Below, one piece after another: positions 14,528 through 24,539 of a stretch of 39,264 nt of DNA (position 1 is the first letter of the stretch; each line of letters starts with the position of its first letter). Source of the stretch: Lachnospiraceae bacterium. Lineage in GTDB: Bacteria; Bacillota; Clostridia; Lachnospirales; Lachnospiraceae. The stretch covers positions 1 through 39,264 of the forward strand of contig JAFRKV010000049.1 of assembly GCA_017431515.1 (NCBI GenBank), written 5' to 3'. The translations under genes and the position numbers were made by a program. Under the pieces are notes generated by a model. That model was not told the origin of the DNA. It did no database searches and worked only from the letters and a program-made list of their open reading frames with translations.

Positions 14528-15445
14528 GTGGAGAAAAAGAAGAAAGGAAATGTGTTTTCGCATTTTTTGTATTCCCAAAAGACGGCACCGTATGTTTTTG
14601 TGCTGCCGTTTCTTCTGAGCTTTGCCATCTTCTGGATCTACCCGATGATCAGCACCGTCATTATGAGTTTCCAAAACGTGAAACCCGCCGGTGCGGAGTG
14701 GGTCGGATTTGATAACTATGCGAAGCTGCTGAAGGACAGTGTGTTTCATCAGGCGGTCGGCAATTCCGTGCTATACATGGTTCTGACGCTGGTGCTTTTG
14801 ATTCCGTTCCCGATGCTGTGGGCTGTCCTGATCGACAGCAATCTGGTGAAAGCAAAGGGAGTCTGGAAAGCGATCCTTTACATTCCGGCGCTGACCTCTG
14901 TGGTCATCTCCGGTACACTGTTCCGATTGATGTTTTCCGAGTACAAAACCGGTTTTATGAACCAGGTGCTCGAATTCTTCGGACAGTCACCGATTAAGTG
15001 GCTAAAAATGTACCCGACGGCGTATTTCGCATTGCTGCTTCTTTGCTGCTGGCGATGGACCGGTGTGAATATGCTGTATTTCCTGTCGGGACTGAAAAAT
15101 ATAGATCCCGCACTTTATGAATCTGCGGATATTGACGGGGCGTCCGCATGGCAGAAATTCCGTTATGTGACGATCCCGCTCTTGAAGCCCACGATCATCT
15201 ACGTGTTGACGATCTCTGTCTACGCAGGTCTTGCGATGTTCCTGGAAAGCTTCATGTTATGGGCAGGTAATTCCTCGCCGAAGAATATCGGTCTGACGAT
15301 CGTCGGGTATCTGTACAAACGAGGCATCGAAAAGAACCAGATGGGTTATGCATCGGCGGTTGGTCTGGTGCTTCTGGTGGTAGCGCTTGCGATTAATATG
15401 GTACAGCTCGTTGCGACCGGAACCTTCAAGAAGGAGGAAAAGTAA
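14528..15445 (+). CDS. Sugar ABC transporter permease (AraP/MsmF type)
   Basis: Inner-membrane permease of the CUT1 carbohydrate family, 305 aa with six predicted helices; the first begins near residue 18 (APYVFVLPFLLSFAIFWIYP). The EAA loop that contacts the ATPase is visible as ESADIDGASAWQKFRYVTIPLLKP (about residues 199-222). Start is GTG 14528, after GTAAGGAAA. It ends in a ribosome site shared with the next gene, the second half of a heterodimeric channel. No ATPase gene lies in the operon, as is usual for clostridial CUT1 systems served by a shared MsmK-type ATPase. Confidence 0.92.
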   Translation: MEKKKKGNVFSHFLYSQKTAPYVFVLPFLLSFAIFWIYPMISTVIMSFQNVKPAGAEWVGFDNYAKLLKDSVFHQAVGNSVLYMVLTLVLLIPFPMLWAVLIDSNLVKAKGVWKAILYIPALTSVVISGTLFRLMFSEYKTGFMNQVLEFFGQSPIKWLKMYPTAYFALLLLCCWRWTGVNMLYFLSGLKNIDPALYESADIDGASAWQKFRYVTIPLLKPTIIYVLTISVYAGLAMFLESFMLWAGNSSPKNIGLTIVGYLYKRGIEKNQMGYASAVGLVLLVVALAINMVQLVATGTFKKEEK

Positions 15446-15446
15446 G

Positions 15447-16343
15447 ATGGCAAAAACACTTACCGTTTCGAAAAGAAGAAATACGATCGGCGGTACGAAG
15501 CACACGGTGCTTTCCATCCTTGCAACCGTCTTTTTCCTGGGATTATCTCTGATCATTGCATTTCCGCTATTTGCGGGACTCCTAGCCTCCTTCAGACCGG
15601 GGCGTGAGCTGATCAGAAAAGGTCTCTCCATCGATCTGGATTTTTCGACGATGACGCTGGACAACTATATCTATCTGTTTGGCGGGAACGGCGGAAAGCA
15701 GGACTCGTCGAAGTATTTTATGTGGTTTAAGAACAGTCTGCTCCTGACGCTGATCACGGTGGTCGGGACACTTCTGATCTGCTATTTTGTGGCATACGGG
15801 CTTTCCATGTATGATTTCAAATTGAAAAACCTGCTGTTTTTCCTGGTGATCGCGACGATGATGGTGCCGTTTGAGATCTTAATGCTTCCGCTTTATCAGG
15901 AAATTATCAACCTGAAGCTGATAGACACCACATGGGGTGTGATTCTGCCGGGACTCTGTGCCGCCGGAACGATTTTCTTCTTCCGACAATATATGCAGGG
16001 ATTGCCGAAGGAGCTTTTGGATGCGGGACGTATTGACGGTGCCAACGAGTATCGGATCTGCGTGCAGATCATGATGCCCATTACAAAGCCGGCCTTTGCT
16101 TCCATGGCGATCCTTTGTGCCATGGGCGCATGGAACAATCTCCTCTGGCCCATGCTGGTGTATCGTTCCTCGAACAAATTTACCCTGCCAATCGGTCTGA
16201 ACACGCTGCTGACGCCCTATGGAAATAACTATGACGTGCTGATTGCGGGTTCCATGTTTTCCATCCTTCCGGTACTGGTTGTGTTCCTGATCTTCCAGAA
16301 ATACCTGATCGATGGTATGACCGCAGGCGCTGTAAAGGGTTAG
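15447..16343 (+). CDS. Sugar ABC transporter permease (AraQ/MsmG type)
   Basis: Second CUT1 permease, 298 aa with about six helices. ATG 15447 is chosen: AAGGAGGAAAAGTAAG lies directly upstream and the previous stop is only 2 nt away; an in-frame ATG at 15387 would overlap the previous gene without a ribosome site. The EAA motif is seen as LLDAGRIDGANEYRICVQIMMPITKP (about 191-216). The N-terminal TM begins near residue 21 and the C-terminus ends YLIDGMTAGAVKG, the usual ending of MsmG-type proteins. It pairs with the preceding permease. Confidence 0.92.
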   Translation: MAKTLTVSKRRNTIGGTKHTVLSILATVFFLGLSLIIAFPLFAGLLASFRPGRELIRKGLSIDLDFSTMTLDNYIYLFGGNGGKQDSSKYFMWFKNSLLLTLITVVGTLLICYFVAYGLSMYDFKLKNLLFFLVIATMMVPFEILMLPLYQEIINLKLIDTTWGVILPGLCAAGTIFFFRQYMQGLPKELLDAGRIDGANEYRICVQIMMPITKPAFASMAILCAMGAWNNLLWPMLVYRSSNKFTLPIGLNTLLTPYGNNYDVLIAGSMFSILPVLVVFLIFQKYLIDGMTAGAVKG

Positions 16344-16359
16344 GAGGAACCGGATAAAG

Positions 16360-17310
16360 ATGAATGCGACACTTACCTACAATAAACCATGGATCCTGCA
16401 GCGGGCAGATCCTTATGTTTGCCGGCATACGGACGGAAGCTATTATTTCACGGCTTCCGTGCCGGCGTATGACGGGATCGTTCTGCGAAGGGCAGAGCAT
16501 CTGTCGGATCTTCCGGAGGCGGAAGAGGTTGAGATCTGGCATTGCCATGAGTCCGGACCCATGAGTCAGCATATCTGGGCACCGGAGCTGCATTATCTGG
16601 AGGGGCGCTGGTATCTTTATTTTGCGGCCAGCAGAAAGGATGATATCTGGGCACTCCGACCGTATGTGCTGGAGTGCTCCGGACAGGATCCCATCAGGGA
16701 CAGCTGGAGAGAGCTTGGCAAAATGCAGCGGGCGGAGGAGGATGAATTTTCCTTTGAAGCCTTTTCACTGGATGGCACCGTATTTGAGAATCATGGAAAG
16801 CATTATTATGTGTGGGCGGAAAAGGTCGGCGTGGGAAAGCAGATCAGCAACCTTTATATCGCCGAAATGGAAACGCCTCATAAGCTGAAGACAGTTCAGG
16901 TGCTGCTGACAACGCCGGATTACGACTGGGAGCGCGTCGGGTTCTGGGTCAATGAGGGACCCTCCGTAATCAAGCGGGGCGGAAAGGTCTTTATGACATA
17001 CTCCGCCAGCGAAACCGGAGCGGCCTATTGCATGGGAATGCTGACGGCATCCGAGGACAGTGACCTTCTGGATCCCCGTTCCTGGAAGAAGGAGCGGCAT
17101 CCCGTGCTGGCAACGGATGCATCCAAGGGCATTTACGGACCGGGACACAATTCCTTTACCGTGGATGAGGATGGCAACGACATTCTGGTTTATCATGCCA
17201 GAATCGAATCGAAAATAGAGGGAGATCCCCTATATAACCCGAACCGGCATGCGCAATTGATGAAGATCCGATGGGATGATAACAATCGACCGGTATTTTC
17301 TTATGAGTGA
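16360..17310 (+). CDS. Cytoplasmic GH43 alpha-L-arabinofuranosidase
   Basis: A 316-aa single-domain GH43 enzyme without signal peptide, so it acts on imported oligosaccharides. The catalytic triad is visible: D17 (QRADPYV), D138 (SLDGTVFE) and E199 (VNEGPSVI). It also has IWAPELHYLEGRWYLYFAA (72-90). RADPYV, IWAPELHY and NEGPSV together resemble exo-1,5-alpha-L-arabinofuranosidases of the GH43_26 kind (family memory, not checked). Start ATG with TTAGGAGG about 12 nt upstream. It sits between the permease genes and GH127, matching a role in trimming arabinan fragments to arabinose. Beta-xylosidase activity is less likely in this context. Confidence 0.87.
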   Translation: MNATLTYNKPWILQRADPYVCRHTDGSYYFTASVPAYDGIVLRRAEHLSDLPEAEEVEIWHCHESGPMSQHIWAPELHYLEGRWYLYFAASRKDDIWALRPYVLECSGQDPIRDSWRELGKMQRAEEDEFSFEAFSLDGTVFENHGKHYYVWAEKVGVGKQISNLYIAEMETPHKLKTVQVLLTTPDYDWERVGFWVNEGPSVIKRGGKVFMTYSASETGAAYCMGMLTASEDSDLLDPRSWKKERHPVLATDASKGIYGPGHNSFTVDEDGNDILVYHARIESKIEGDPLYNPNRHAQLMKIRWDDNNRPVFSYE

Positions 17311-17316
17311 TCGGAG

Positions 17317-17376
17317 GATGTTGGGGTCAAGAGTGCGGAGCGATGCAAGCGGCATGTGACTTTTGACCCCAACATC
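17317..17376. repeat. Long perfect inverted repeat, intergenic repeat-like
   Basis: GATGTTGGGGTCAA (17317-17330) is the exact reverse complement of TTGACCCCAACATC (17363-17376). They form a 14-bp stem around a 32-nt loop that itself has GC-rich complementary ends. No T-run follows. It fills the 110-bp gap between GH43 and GH127. The form suggests a palindromic repeat (REP or MITE-like) or a processing hairpin. Only this copy is in the window. Confidence 0.6.
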
Positions 17377-17420
17377 ATGATATGAGTCGTCCGACAATGC
17401 CTCGGGACAGGTGAACATGT

Positions 17421-19352
17421 ATGAAGAAGCTGAACACGATTTCCCTGAATGAGATTCGTCTGACGGATGATTTTTTCGGGAAATATACAGAGCTTGTGAC
17501 GAAGGAAATCATCCCTTACCAATGGCGTGTGCTGAATAACAGAGAACCGTCGGCGGAAAAGAGCAACTGCATTGAAAATTTCAAAATTGCCTCCGGCGAG
17601 GCAGAGGGCGAATTCTATGGATTCGTGTTCCAGGACACGGATCTGGCGAAGTGGCTGGAGGCAGTGGCATATTCCCTTTCCTACGAAAAAAATGAGGAGC
17701 TGGAGCGCATGGCGGATCAGGCGATTGAGCTGATCGGCCGTGCGCAGCGCCCCGACGGCTATCTGGATACCTATTTCATCATCAAGGAGCCGGAGGGGAA
17801 ATTCACGAATCTAAGGGAAGGGCACGAGCTATACACAGCCGGGCATTTTATGGAGGCGGCTGTGGCATATTATGAGGTGACCGGCAAGGATCGCCTCCTT
17901 TCCATTATGGAAAAAAACGCGGATCTGATCTGCGAAACGTTTCACACAAAGGTCTATGAAACGGCGGTGCCGGGGCATCAGGAGGTGGAAATCGGTCTGA
18001 TCCGTCTGTATGAGGCCACCGGAAAAGAAAAGTACCTTGCTATGGCAAAGGATTTTATCGACCGCCGGGGGACGGAGCCGAACTACCTGATACATGAGCA
18101 TGAACATCAGAACTGGACGGATGTGTTTCACAATCCGGATCCGTTTTTTCCGGCCTATTCCCAATGCGACGAGCCGGTACGTCAGCAGAAAACCGCCAGG
18201 GGACATGCGGTGCGCGCGGTGTATATGTACTGCGCCATGGCGGATCTCGCCGCAGCGTATGATGATAAGGAGCTGCTGGACACCTGCCGGACGTTGTACC
18301 GGAATATCACGGAGAGGCAAATGTACCTTACGGGAGGCATTGGCAGCAGCGGAATTTATGAACGGTTCACTGTAGACTATGATCTGCCCAATGACCGGAA
18401 TTACGCGGAGTCCTGCGCATCCATAGGTCTTGCTCTTTTCTGCAGAAGAATGGCGCAGATCACGCATGAGACCCGGTATCTGGAAACGATGGAGACCGCG
18501 CTTTACAACACCGTGCTGGCAGGGATTGCCATGGATGGAAAAAGCTTCTTCTATGTCAACCCGCTGGAGGTGGTACCGGAGTTTTGCATGGATTTTTCTT
18601 CCATCGGTCATGTGAAGCCTGTGCGGCAAAAATGGTTCGGCTGCGCGTGCTGCCCGCCGAATATCGCAAGGACACTGGCTTCTCTTGGCGCATACCTTTG
18701 CTTTACGGAGGAGAAGGCGGTTTATCTCAATCTTCATGTTTCCTGCAGCTTTTCCGCGACGATTTCGGGAAAGACCGTTCGGTTTTCCGTGAAAACCCGG
18801 ATGCCGTTCTATGGTGAAACGGAACTATCCGTGGACAATCCGGAGCAGACCTCCGGAACGGTTTTCATCCGGATTCCGGCCTATGCAAAGGATCCCCTGC
18901 TACAATGCGACGAGGGAGAGGTTATGAAAACGGATGCCGGGATATACGCGGCGGTACCGCTTACGAAGGAATTGAAGACCATAAGGCTTCGGTTTTCCAT
19001 GCCGGCGGAGTATGTTTACGCCGACCCGCAGGTTCGTGCGGATGTGGGGAAGGTAGCGGTGAAAAAGGGTCCCCTTGTCTATGCAATGGAGGAAGCGGAT
19101 AACGGGAAAAATTTGGCCGCCTTTTTCGCAGATACCGGGATACAGCCCAAAGAGGTGTTTGAAAAAGAGCTTCTGGGAGGGACGATGACACTCCTTGTGG
19201 AGGGCTGGCGTCTTTTGCGGGGGGATGGAGAATCCGGATTGTACAGGATTGTCAGGCCTGAACGGGAACGGACATCGGCAAGACTGATTCCCTATTGCTA
19301 CTGGAACAATCGGCAGCCGGGAGAGATGCTGGTCTGGATGAGGGAAGCATGA
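17421..19352 (+). CDS. GH127 beta-L-arabinofuranosidase
   Basis: A 643-aa enzyme of the DUF1680/GH127 family, cytoplasmic (no signal peptide). It removes beta-linked L-arabinofuranose, as in plant extensins or arabinan side chains. The metal and nucleophile residues of the Bifidobacterium enzyme HypBA1 (Glu338, Cys340, Cys417, Cys418) have clear counterparts: E330 and C332 in YAESCASIG, and C410 and C411 in FGCACCPPN. The (alpha/alpha)6 barrel region carries the conserved GHELYTAGHFMEAAVAYYEVTG (134-155) and TGGIGSSG (304-311); C-terminal beta-sandwich domains follow. Start ATG has only a weak ribosome site (ACAGGTGA). It overlaps no neighbour and ends 41 bp before the next gene. Confidence 0.95.
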   Translation: MKKLNTISLNEIRLTDDFFGKYTELVTKEIIPYQWRVLNNREPSAEKSNCIENFKIASGEAEGEFYGFVFQDTDLAKWLEAVAYSLSYEKNEELERMADQAIELIGRAQRPDGYLDTYFIIKEPEGKFTNLREGHELYTAGHFMEAAVAYYEVTGKDRLLSIMEKNADLICETFHTKVYETAVPGHQEVEIGLIRLYEATGKEKYLAMAKDFIDRRGTEPNYLIHEHEHQNWTDVFHNPDPFFPAYSQCDEPVRQQKTARGHAVRAVYMYCAMADLAAAYDDKELLDTCRTLYRNITERQMYLTGGIGSSGIYERFTVDYDLPNDRNYAESCASIGLALFCRRMAQITHETRYLETMETALYNTVLAGIAMDGKSFFYVNPLEVVPEFCMDFSSIGHVKPVRQKWFGCACCPPNIARTLASLGAYLCFTEEKAVYLNLHVSCSFSATISGKTVRFSVKTRMPFYGETELSVDNPEQTSGTVFIRIPAYAKDPLLQCDEGEVMKTDAGIYAAVPLTKELKTIRLRFSMPAEYVYADPQVRADVGKVAVKKGPLVYAMEEADNGKNLAAFFADTGIQPKEVFEKELLGGTMTLLVEGWRLLRGDGESGLYRIVRPERERTSARLIPYCYWNNRQPGEMLVWMREA

Positions 19353-19393
19353 AGACCGGCGATGGAAGGAACTACGGGAAAGGGTGTAACGCG

Positions 19394-20950
19394 ATGAAAT
19401 GGATTAAACCAAAAAAGATGGTGCGGATGATGGCAATCATGACAGGAGCGGCGGTGCTTGCCGCCGGATGCGGTGCAGGCGGAAGCGCACTGCCGGAGGA
19501 GCTTCCGGAGGAAGAAATCAAGGAGGGAGCTTTCAGCGCAGGCGCATCTCTGCATGATCCGTTTATCATAGAGGGAGACGATCATCTCTATTACTGCTAT
19601 GGCTCCCATATGACCGCCGCAACCACCGACAATCTCCGGTCTTTTAAAATGTGGGCGGACGGTGTTGACGAAAAGAATCCGATCTATGACAATTTGCTGA
19701 CGGAACCTTTTGACGCATTTTCTTTTGTGGGAAAAAACAGCGACAAATGGTATTCAGTATGGGCGCCCAGCGTGATCTACAATAAAACCACAGGGGAGTA
19801 CCTGATGTATTTTTGCACCACAAGCTCCTATATCATGTCAGATCTTTGTTACGCAACGAGCAAGGATATCAAGGGACCCTATCATTATCAGGGGACGGTG
19901 ATCTACTCCGGCTTTACAAAGCCAAATGCCACAAAGACCAATTATTATGAGATCAACGGAGAGGATAAGAAGCTGCGGGAACGCTACATCACGGTTGCGG
20001 GCTTTAATAACCAGTATTATCCGAACGCCATCGACCCGGCTATGTTTTATGACGCCGACGGGAGGATGTGGATGGTCTACGGCTCTTGGTCCGGCGGGAT
20101 CTTTTTGCTGGAGCTGGATCCGGAGACGAATGAACCGATTCACCCCGAGACGGACGATGCAAACGCCGTGGATCATTATTACGGGAAACGGCTGGTGGGC
20201 GGATTCCACCACCCCATTGAGGGACCCTATATCCAGTATGATGAGAAGTCCGGCTATTACTATCTGTTCCTTTCCTACGGAAACCTGCAGCAGATGGGGG
20301 GATACCAGATCCGGGTATTTCGAAGCGACAAGCCGGACGGCGTCTATACCGATGCTTCCGGGCATACGCTGGGGATCGATGACGACCTAGATCACTACGA
20401 AAACTACGGGACGAAGCTGATGGGAAATTATACGCTGCCGTCCCTTGCACAGACCTATATGGCGCCGGGAGGGCAGTCCACCTTTGTATCGGACGGCAAG
20501 CTTTTTATCGTTTATCATCAACGCTTCAAAAAAATGGATGAGTATCACGAACCGCGGGTGCATCAGATGGCGGTGAACGAGGCCGGGTGGCCTTGTATCT
20601 TCCCCTTCGCGACCTGCGGAGAGAGCCTGTCGGAAAAGGGATATCAAAAGAATGACCTTTCCGGGACGGTCTACCTTTTGAACCACGGACTGGCAGTGGA
20701 CGCAAAGGTGAATGAAGCGGTTCAGTGCAATTTTGCGGAAGGACAGATTACAGGCGGTCTGACCGGTACTTATGAGGTGAAGGAGGGCACGAATTACGCG
20801 GATATTACAGTGGACGGAATCACCTATCACGGCGTGCTGGTGGAAATGACCGATGAAGCGGGAAACAATACATTCTGCTTCTCCGGTGTGGGAGAAAATA
20901 ACCAGTCCCTATGGGGCATAAAATATTTAAAGGACAAGGAGGGAAATTAG
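19394..20950 (+). CDS. Secreted GH43 endo-1,5-alpha-L-arabinanase lipoprotein
   Basis: A 518-aa two-domain GH43 enzyme. ATG 19394 starts a signal peptide ending in the lipobox LAAGC (C26). The catalytic triad appears as D55 (LHDPFII), D214 (NAIDPAMF) and E276 (PIEGPYI). [12 protein letters not shown] (119-130) and [13 protein letters not shown] (230-242) match endo-arabinanases such as B. subtilis Abn2, which also carry a C-terminal beta-barrel; here that domain covers about residues 420-515 ([25 protein letters not shown]). It would cut arabinan at the cell surface and make the oligosaccharides taken up by the ABC system. The ribosome site is weak; GAAAGGG is about 13 nt upstream. It precedes GH51 by 2 bp. 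Confidence 0.92.
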   Translation: MKWIKPKKMVRMMAIMTGAAVLAAGCGAGGSALPEELPEEEIKEGAFSAGASLHDPFIIEGDDHLYYCYGSHMTAATTDNLRSFKMWADGVDEKNPIYDNLLTEPFDAFSFVGKNSDKWYSVWAPSVIYNKTTGEYLMYFCTTSSYIMSDLCYATSKDIKGPYHYQGTVIYSGFTKPNATKTNYYEINGEDKKLRERYITVAGFNNQYYPNAIDPAMFYDADGRMWMVYGSWSGGIFLLELDPETNEPIHPETDDANAVDHYYGKRLVGGFHHPIEGPYIQYDEKSGYYYLFLSYGNLQQMGGYQIRVFRSDKPDGVYTDASGHTLGIDDDLDHYENYGTKLMGNYTLPSLAQTYMAPGGQSTFVSDGKLFIVYHQRFKKMDEYHEPRVHQMAVNEAGWPCIFPFATCGESLSEKGYQKNDLSGTVYLLNHGLAVDAKVNEAVQCNFAEGQITGGLTGTYEVKEGTNYADITVDGITYHGVLVEMTDEAGNNTFCFSGVGENNQSLWGIKYLKDKEGN

Positions 20951-20952
20951 GT

Positions 20953-22458
20953 ATGGCAAAACTGGTAATCAATGAAACCAACAAGCTTGGAAAGATTGAA
21001 CCGGAGATTTACGGACACTTTTCCGAGCATTTGGGACGGTGCATCTATGAGGGCTTGTATGTCGGGGAAAATTCCGATATTCCGAATGTAAACGGTATGC
21101 GTACGGACGTGGTCAACGCCCTGAAGGAGATTCAGGTGCCGGTACTTCGCTGGCCGGGGGGCTGCTTTGCGGATGAATATCACTGGAAGGACGGGATCGG
21201 AGAAAAGAGCAAACGGAAAAAGATGATCAACACCCATTGGGGCGGCGTGACCGAGGACAACAGCTTTGGAACCCACGAATTCATGGAGCTGTGCCGGCAG
21301 CTTGGATGCAAGACCTATGTCAACGGGAATGTGGGAAGCGGAACCGTGCAGGAAATGTCCGAGTGGGTGGAGTACATGACCTTCAAAGGCGTTTCTCCCA
21401 TGGCGGATCTCAGAAAAGAGAACGGTCACGAGGAGCCCTGGCGGGTGGATTATTTTGGTGTGGGGAATGAAAACTGGGGCTGCGGCGGCAATATGACGCC
21501 GGAGTTTTATGCCAACGAGTACCGGCGCTATCAGACCTATGTACGTCAGTATGATGAAAAGAATCCCATCAAGAAAATCGCCTGCGGACCGAATGTGGCG
21601 GATTACGCATGGACAGAGGGCGTCATGAAGACCTGCTTCAGGAACGCACCGGACTTCATGCACGGATTTATGGATCTCATTTCCCTGCATTATTACACCC
21701 ATCCGGAGGGCTGGGAAATCAAGGGAAGCGCAACGGATTATACCGACGAGGGATGGTATAAGACCTTGAACAAGGCGTATTATATGGATGAGCTGATCCG
21801 CCGTCACGGTGCTATCATTGACCAGTATGATCCGGAGAAGAAGATCGGGCTTTCCGTGGATGAATGGGGTACCTGGTTTACGGTGGAGCCGGGAACCAAT
21901 CCGGGCTTCCTGTATCAGCAAAGCACCGTGCGTGACGCGCTTGTGGCAGGAATTCACTTCAATATTTTCAACAAGCATTGTGACCGCGTGAAGCTGGCCT
22001 GTGTCGCGCAGATGGTCAATGTGCTGCAGGCAGTCATCCTGACCGATGGCGAGAAGATGCTGAAAACTCCGACCTGGCACGTGTTCCATATGTATCGTCA
22101 TCATCAGGGAGCAACGCTTTTGGAAAGCGCTCTTTCAGGAGTCGGCGAAACCGGCATGGACGAATGGAAGGTACCGGAGCTGACAGAGTCCGTTTCCGAA
22201 AAGGACGGTGTGATCACGATCACAGTCAACAACCTTTCCATATCGGATGCGAAGGAGCTGGAGGTGCAGTTCGCCGGAGACAAGGCGATGGAGGTAACGG
22301 AGGCAAGCATTGTCACCAGTGCGGATGTGCATGACCACAACACCTTTGACGCACCGGAGGTCGTGAAAGAGGAGACATTTACGGGATACCGCGCAGAGGG
22401 AGGAAAGCTTTCCCTGACACTGCCAAAGAGCAGCGTGGTATGCATCCGGGTAAAATAA
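20953..22458 (+). CDS. abfA: GH51 alpha-N-arabinofuranosidase
   Basis: A 501-aa GH51 enzyme that releases alpha-L-arabinofuranose from oligosaccharides in the cytoplasm. ATG 20953 is preceded by AAGGAGGGAAATTAGGT, and the preceding stop is 2 nt away. Catalytic residues: acid/base E173 in [11 protein letters not shown] and nucleophile E304 in SVDEWGTWF. Other signatures are [17 protein letters not shown] (19-35) and [13 protein letters not shown] (66-78). The TIM barrel is followed by the usual C-terminal beta-sandwich from about 390. It acts with the GH43 and GH127 enzymes of the same operon. The length is normal and no lesion is seen. Confidence 0.97.
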   Translation: MAKLVINETNKLGKIEPEIYGHFSEHLGRCIYEGLYVGENSDIPNVNGMRTDVVNALKEIQVPVLRWPGGCFADEYHWKDGIGEKSKRKKMINTHWGGVTEDNSFGTHEFMELCRQLGCKTYVNGNVGSGTVQEMSEWVEYMTFKGVSPMADLRKENGHEEPWRVDYFGVGNENWGCGGNMTPEFYANEYRRYQTYVRQYDEKNPIKKIACGPNVADYAWTEGVMKTCFRNAPDFMHGFMDLISLHYYTHPEGWEIKGSATDYTDEGWYKTLNKAYYMDELIRRHGAIIDQYDPEKKIGLSVDEWGTWFTVEPGTNPGFLYQQSTVRDALVAGIHFNIFNKHCDRVKLACVAQMVNVLQAVILTDGEKMLKTPTWHVFHMYRHHQGATLLESALSGVGETGMDEWKVPELTESVSEKDGVITITVNNLSISDAKELEVQFAGDKAMEVTEASIVTSADVHDHNTFDAPEVVKEETFTGYRAEGGKLSLTLPKSSVVCIRVK

Positions 22459-22523
22459 CAGGGGAAATGCCGGCTTCATCGGCAGCTCCTGAAAATTCTA
22501 GGATTGATCCGGGGAGACAAAGG

Positions 22524-24476
22524 ATGAATGAACAGGAATACAGAGATTATCTGACCGGATTGTACAATCGAAAATGGCTGTTTGAGCAGTGCCCGCTGAA
22601 AAGGAACCGGGAACCCTTCAGTCTGATCTATATAGATCTGGACAATTTTAAGACGGTGAACGACCTTTACGGGCATGAAGAGGGAGACCTTGTGCTGAAA
22701 CAGGTTGCGGACGCGCTTTCTCAAAGCGCGTCCGATGTTTTCGCCGTACGTATGAGCGGCGATGAATTTGTGCTGGTGCTTTCCGGGGAGCAGGACAGAA
22801 AAACCCTTACGGCGATTTATGAAACAGTATTGTCGAAAATCGAAGAAAAACGGTGCGAAGTACCGGGACTGTCGGTTGTATCCGTGAGCGCCGGAGCCGT
22901 CAACAGCACGGAAGCGGAAGGGGATCTTTTGACGGCTTTAAATCTCGGAGATGACGCCATGTATGCCGCCAAGCGTTCCGGGAAGCATCGTTGCGTCTTT
23001 TATGAAGATATCAGAGAGGAGATGCTTCGCGTAAAGCGAATTCAGGATGAGGCACCGGAGGCCGTGGCACAGGATCGGTTTGAGCTTCTATGCAATCCGC
23101 TGCTGAATCTTCAGAACGGGACGCTGATGCAGACCAGAATCGTGGCACTCTGGCACCGGGAGGACAAAACCGTCCTTTATCCCTCCCAGTACCGGCCGAC
23201 GCTGGAAAGCAACGGATTCATCCGCGTGCTGGATCAGTTTTTGCTGGAGAAGCTGCTACGGGAGATGTCATGCTTTTCCGACCGAAGACTATTGAAAAGA
23301 AAGCTTCGATTCAGTCTTGAGATTTCCGCCATTCTCCTTCTGGACAGGGGGCTCCCGGAAAAGCTGAAAGCGCTGCTGGCGGAAAACGGGGTAAAGCCGT
23401 CGGAGCTGGATTTTTCCGTTACGGAACGATGTCTGCTTTCCCGGGACGCAGCGTCTTTGATTGAAGGGATGCGGGAAATTGCAAAAACCGGTGTCAGTCT
23501 TTCCTTGAAAAATTACGGAGCGAATTTTGCGGCGATCCGCTATCTGAATCTGCTTCCGGTGGAGACCTTCCGGTTTGACCAGAGGTGGCTGCGGCAGAGT
23601 CTGAAAAACCATCAGGATCGGAAAATCGTGAAATCCGTCATCCGAATGACCAAGGACGCAAAAAAGACGGTTGCGGCAGTTGGAGAATTTGACGGAGATG
23701 AAAGAAAATTTCTTGCGTCCTGCGGATGCGATGCCTCCGGCGATTATGGAGAGGACGGACTTTTTGACGGAACGGCATATAAAAAATATATCAAAGAGAC
23801 TCTTCCCAAAGACGGCGGAGTAGTGTATGATTTTTTGCATACGCTGGAAGATCGGGACAGGCATTATCCGGGAGTAATCCGGGGAGAGGGCATTGCTTTC
23901 GTGTCCGGTATTTCCGATCTGCACGGGGCAGTACACTTCCCCGGGGGCAATATCGGCGAGAATGTGATCGAGCTGCCGCCGAGGCTTTTCGCGCAGAACA
24001 GCTACTCCATTGCCTTCTGGATCAGACCGGAAAAAATGACGAATTGGAGCAGTGCGGTCTATATGCGCTTTGAGGGCGGATTTTCCTCCTTTGTGCCATA
24101 TACCAACGCGGATGACGGGATCAGCGTTTACCGTATCAGTGTGGATGACGAGGGCTTTTTTGACACCACCTCCCGCGCCACGCGTCTCGGCGAATGGAGC
24201 TTTCTCTGCTTTGCCTATGATGCTACGGGAGAAGCGCTGCGTTATTACATCAACGGAAGACGGGCGCATTTTGAAACGGATATGCCCCTCCAGCTCGGAT
24301 GCAGGCAGGTGCTGTTGGGGGGAGATCCGTTCCAACGGTCTTTTGAAGGCGCGATTTCGTCCCTCTGCATTTACGAATATGCGCTTTCCGACGGCGAAGT
24401 TGGAAAGATGTATCAGAGTTACTTGAAGGAACCCGGATTTGCAGGTTCGACGGAAGACTACTGGATGGACAGCTGA
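22524..24476 (+). CDS. GGDEF / degenerate EAL / LamG-like fusion protein
   Basis: A 650-aa soluble protein; ATG 22524 follows GGGGAGACAAAGG (an in-frame ATG at 22440 overlaps abfA). Residues 8-160 are a GGDEF domain with active-site motif SGDEF (78-82), IDLDNFKTVND (37-47) and no RxxD inhibitory site. Residues 185-425 align with EAL domains but lack the catalytic set: VAL replaces EAL (207-209), LKNYG replaces DDFG (328-332), and VGEFD replaces EGVET (386-390). Residues about 430-635 look like a LamG/concanavalin-A-like fold (YSIAFWIRPEKM, LGEWSFLCFAYDATGEALRYYINGRRAHF, FEGAISSLCIYEYALSDGEV). There are no membrane segments. It is the last sugar-operon gene before YesL. Likely a diguanylate cyclase controlled by a sugar or polymer ligand; the lectin role is inferred. 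Confidence 0.85.
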   Translation: MNEQEYRDYLTGLYNRKWLFEQCPLKRNREPFSLIYIDLDNFKTVNDLYGHEEGDLVLKQVADALSQSASDVFAVRMSGDEFVLVLSGEQDRKTLTAIYETVLSKIEEKRCEVPGLSVVSVSAGAVNSTEAEGDLLTALNLGDDAMYAAKRSGKHRCVFYEDIREEMLRVKRIQDEAPEAVAQDRFELLCNPLLNLQNGTLMQTRIVALWHREDKTVLYPSQYRPTLESNGFIRVLDQFLLEKLLREMSCFSDRRLLKRKLRFSLEISAILLLDRGLPEKLKALLAENGVKPSELDFSVTERCLLSRDAASLIEGMREIAKTGVSLSLKNYGANFAAIRYLNLLPVETFRFDQRWLRQSLKNHQDRKIVKSVIRMTKDAKKTVAAVGEFDGDERKFLASCGCDASGDYGEDGLFDGTAYKKYIKETLPKDGGVVYDFLHTLEDRDRHYPGVIRGEGIAFVSGISDLHGAVHFPGGNIGENVIELPPRLFAQNSYSIAFWIRPEKMTNWSSAVYMRFEGGFSSFVPYTNADDGISVYRISVDDEGFFDTTSRATRLGEWSFLCFAYDATGEALRYYINGRRAHFETDMPLQLGCRQVLLGGDPFQRSFEGAISSLCIYEYALSDGEVGKMYQSYLKEPGFAGSTEDYWMDS

Positions 24477-24539
24477 TGTCAGAACATATCATTCCCTGCG
24501 GTTACGACAAATCGGGGGTTTTGAACGAGGTAGGATATC

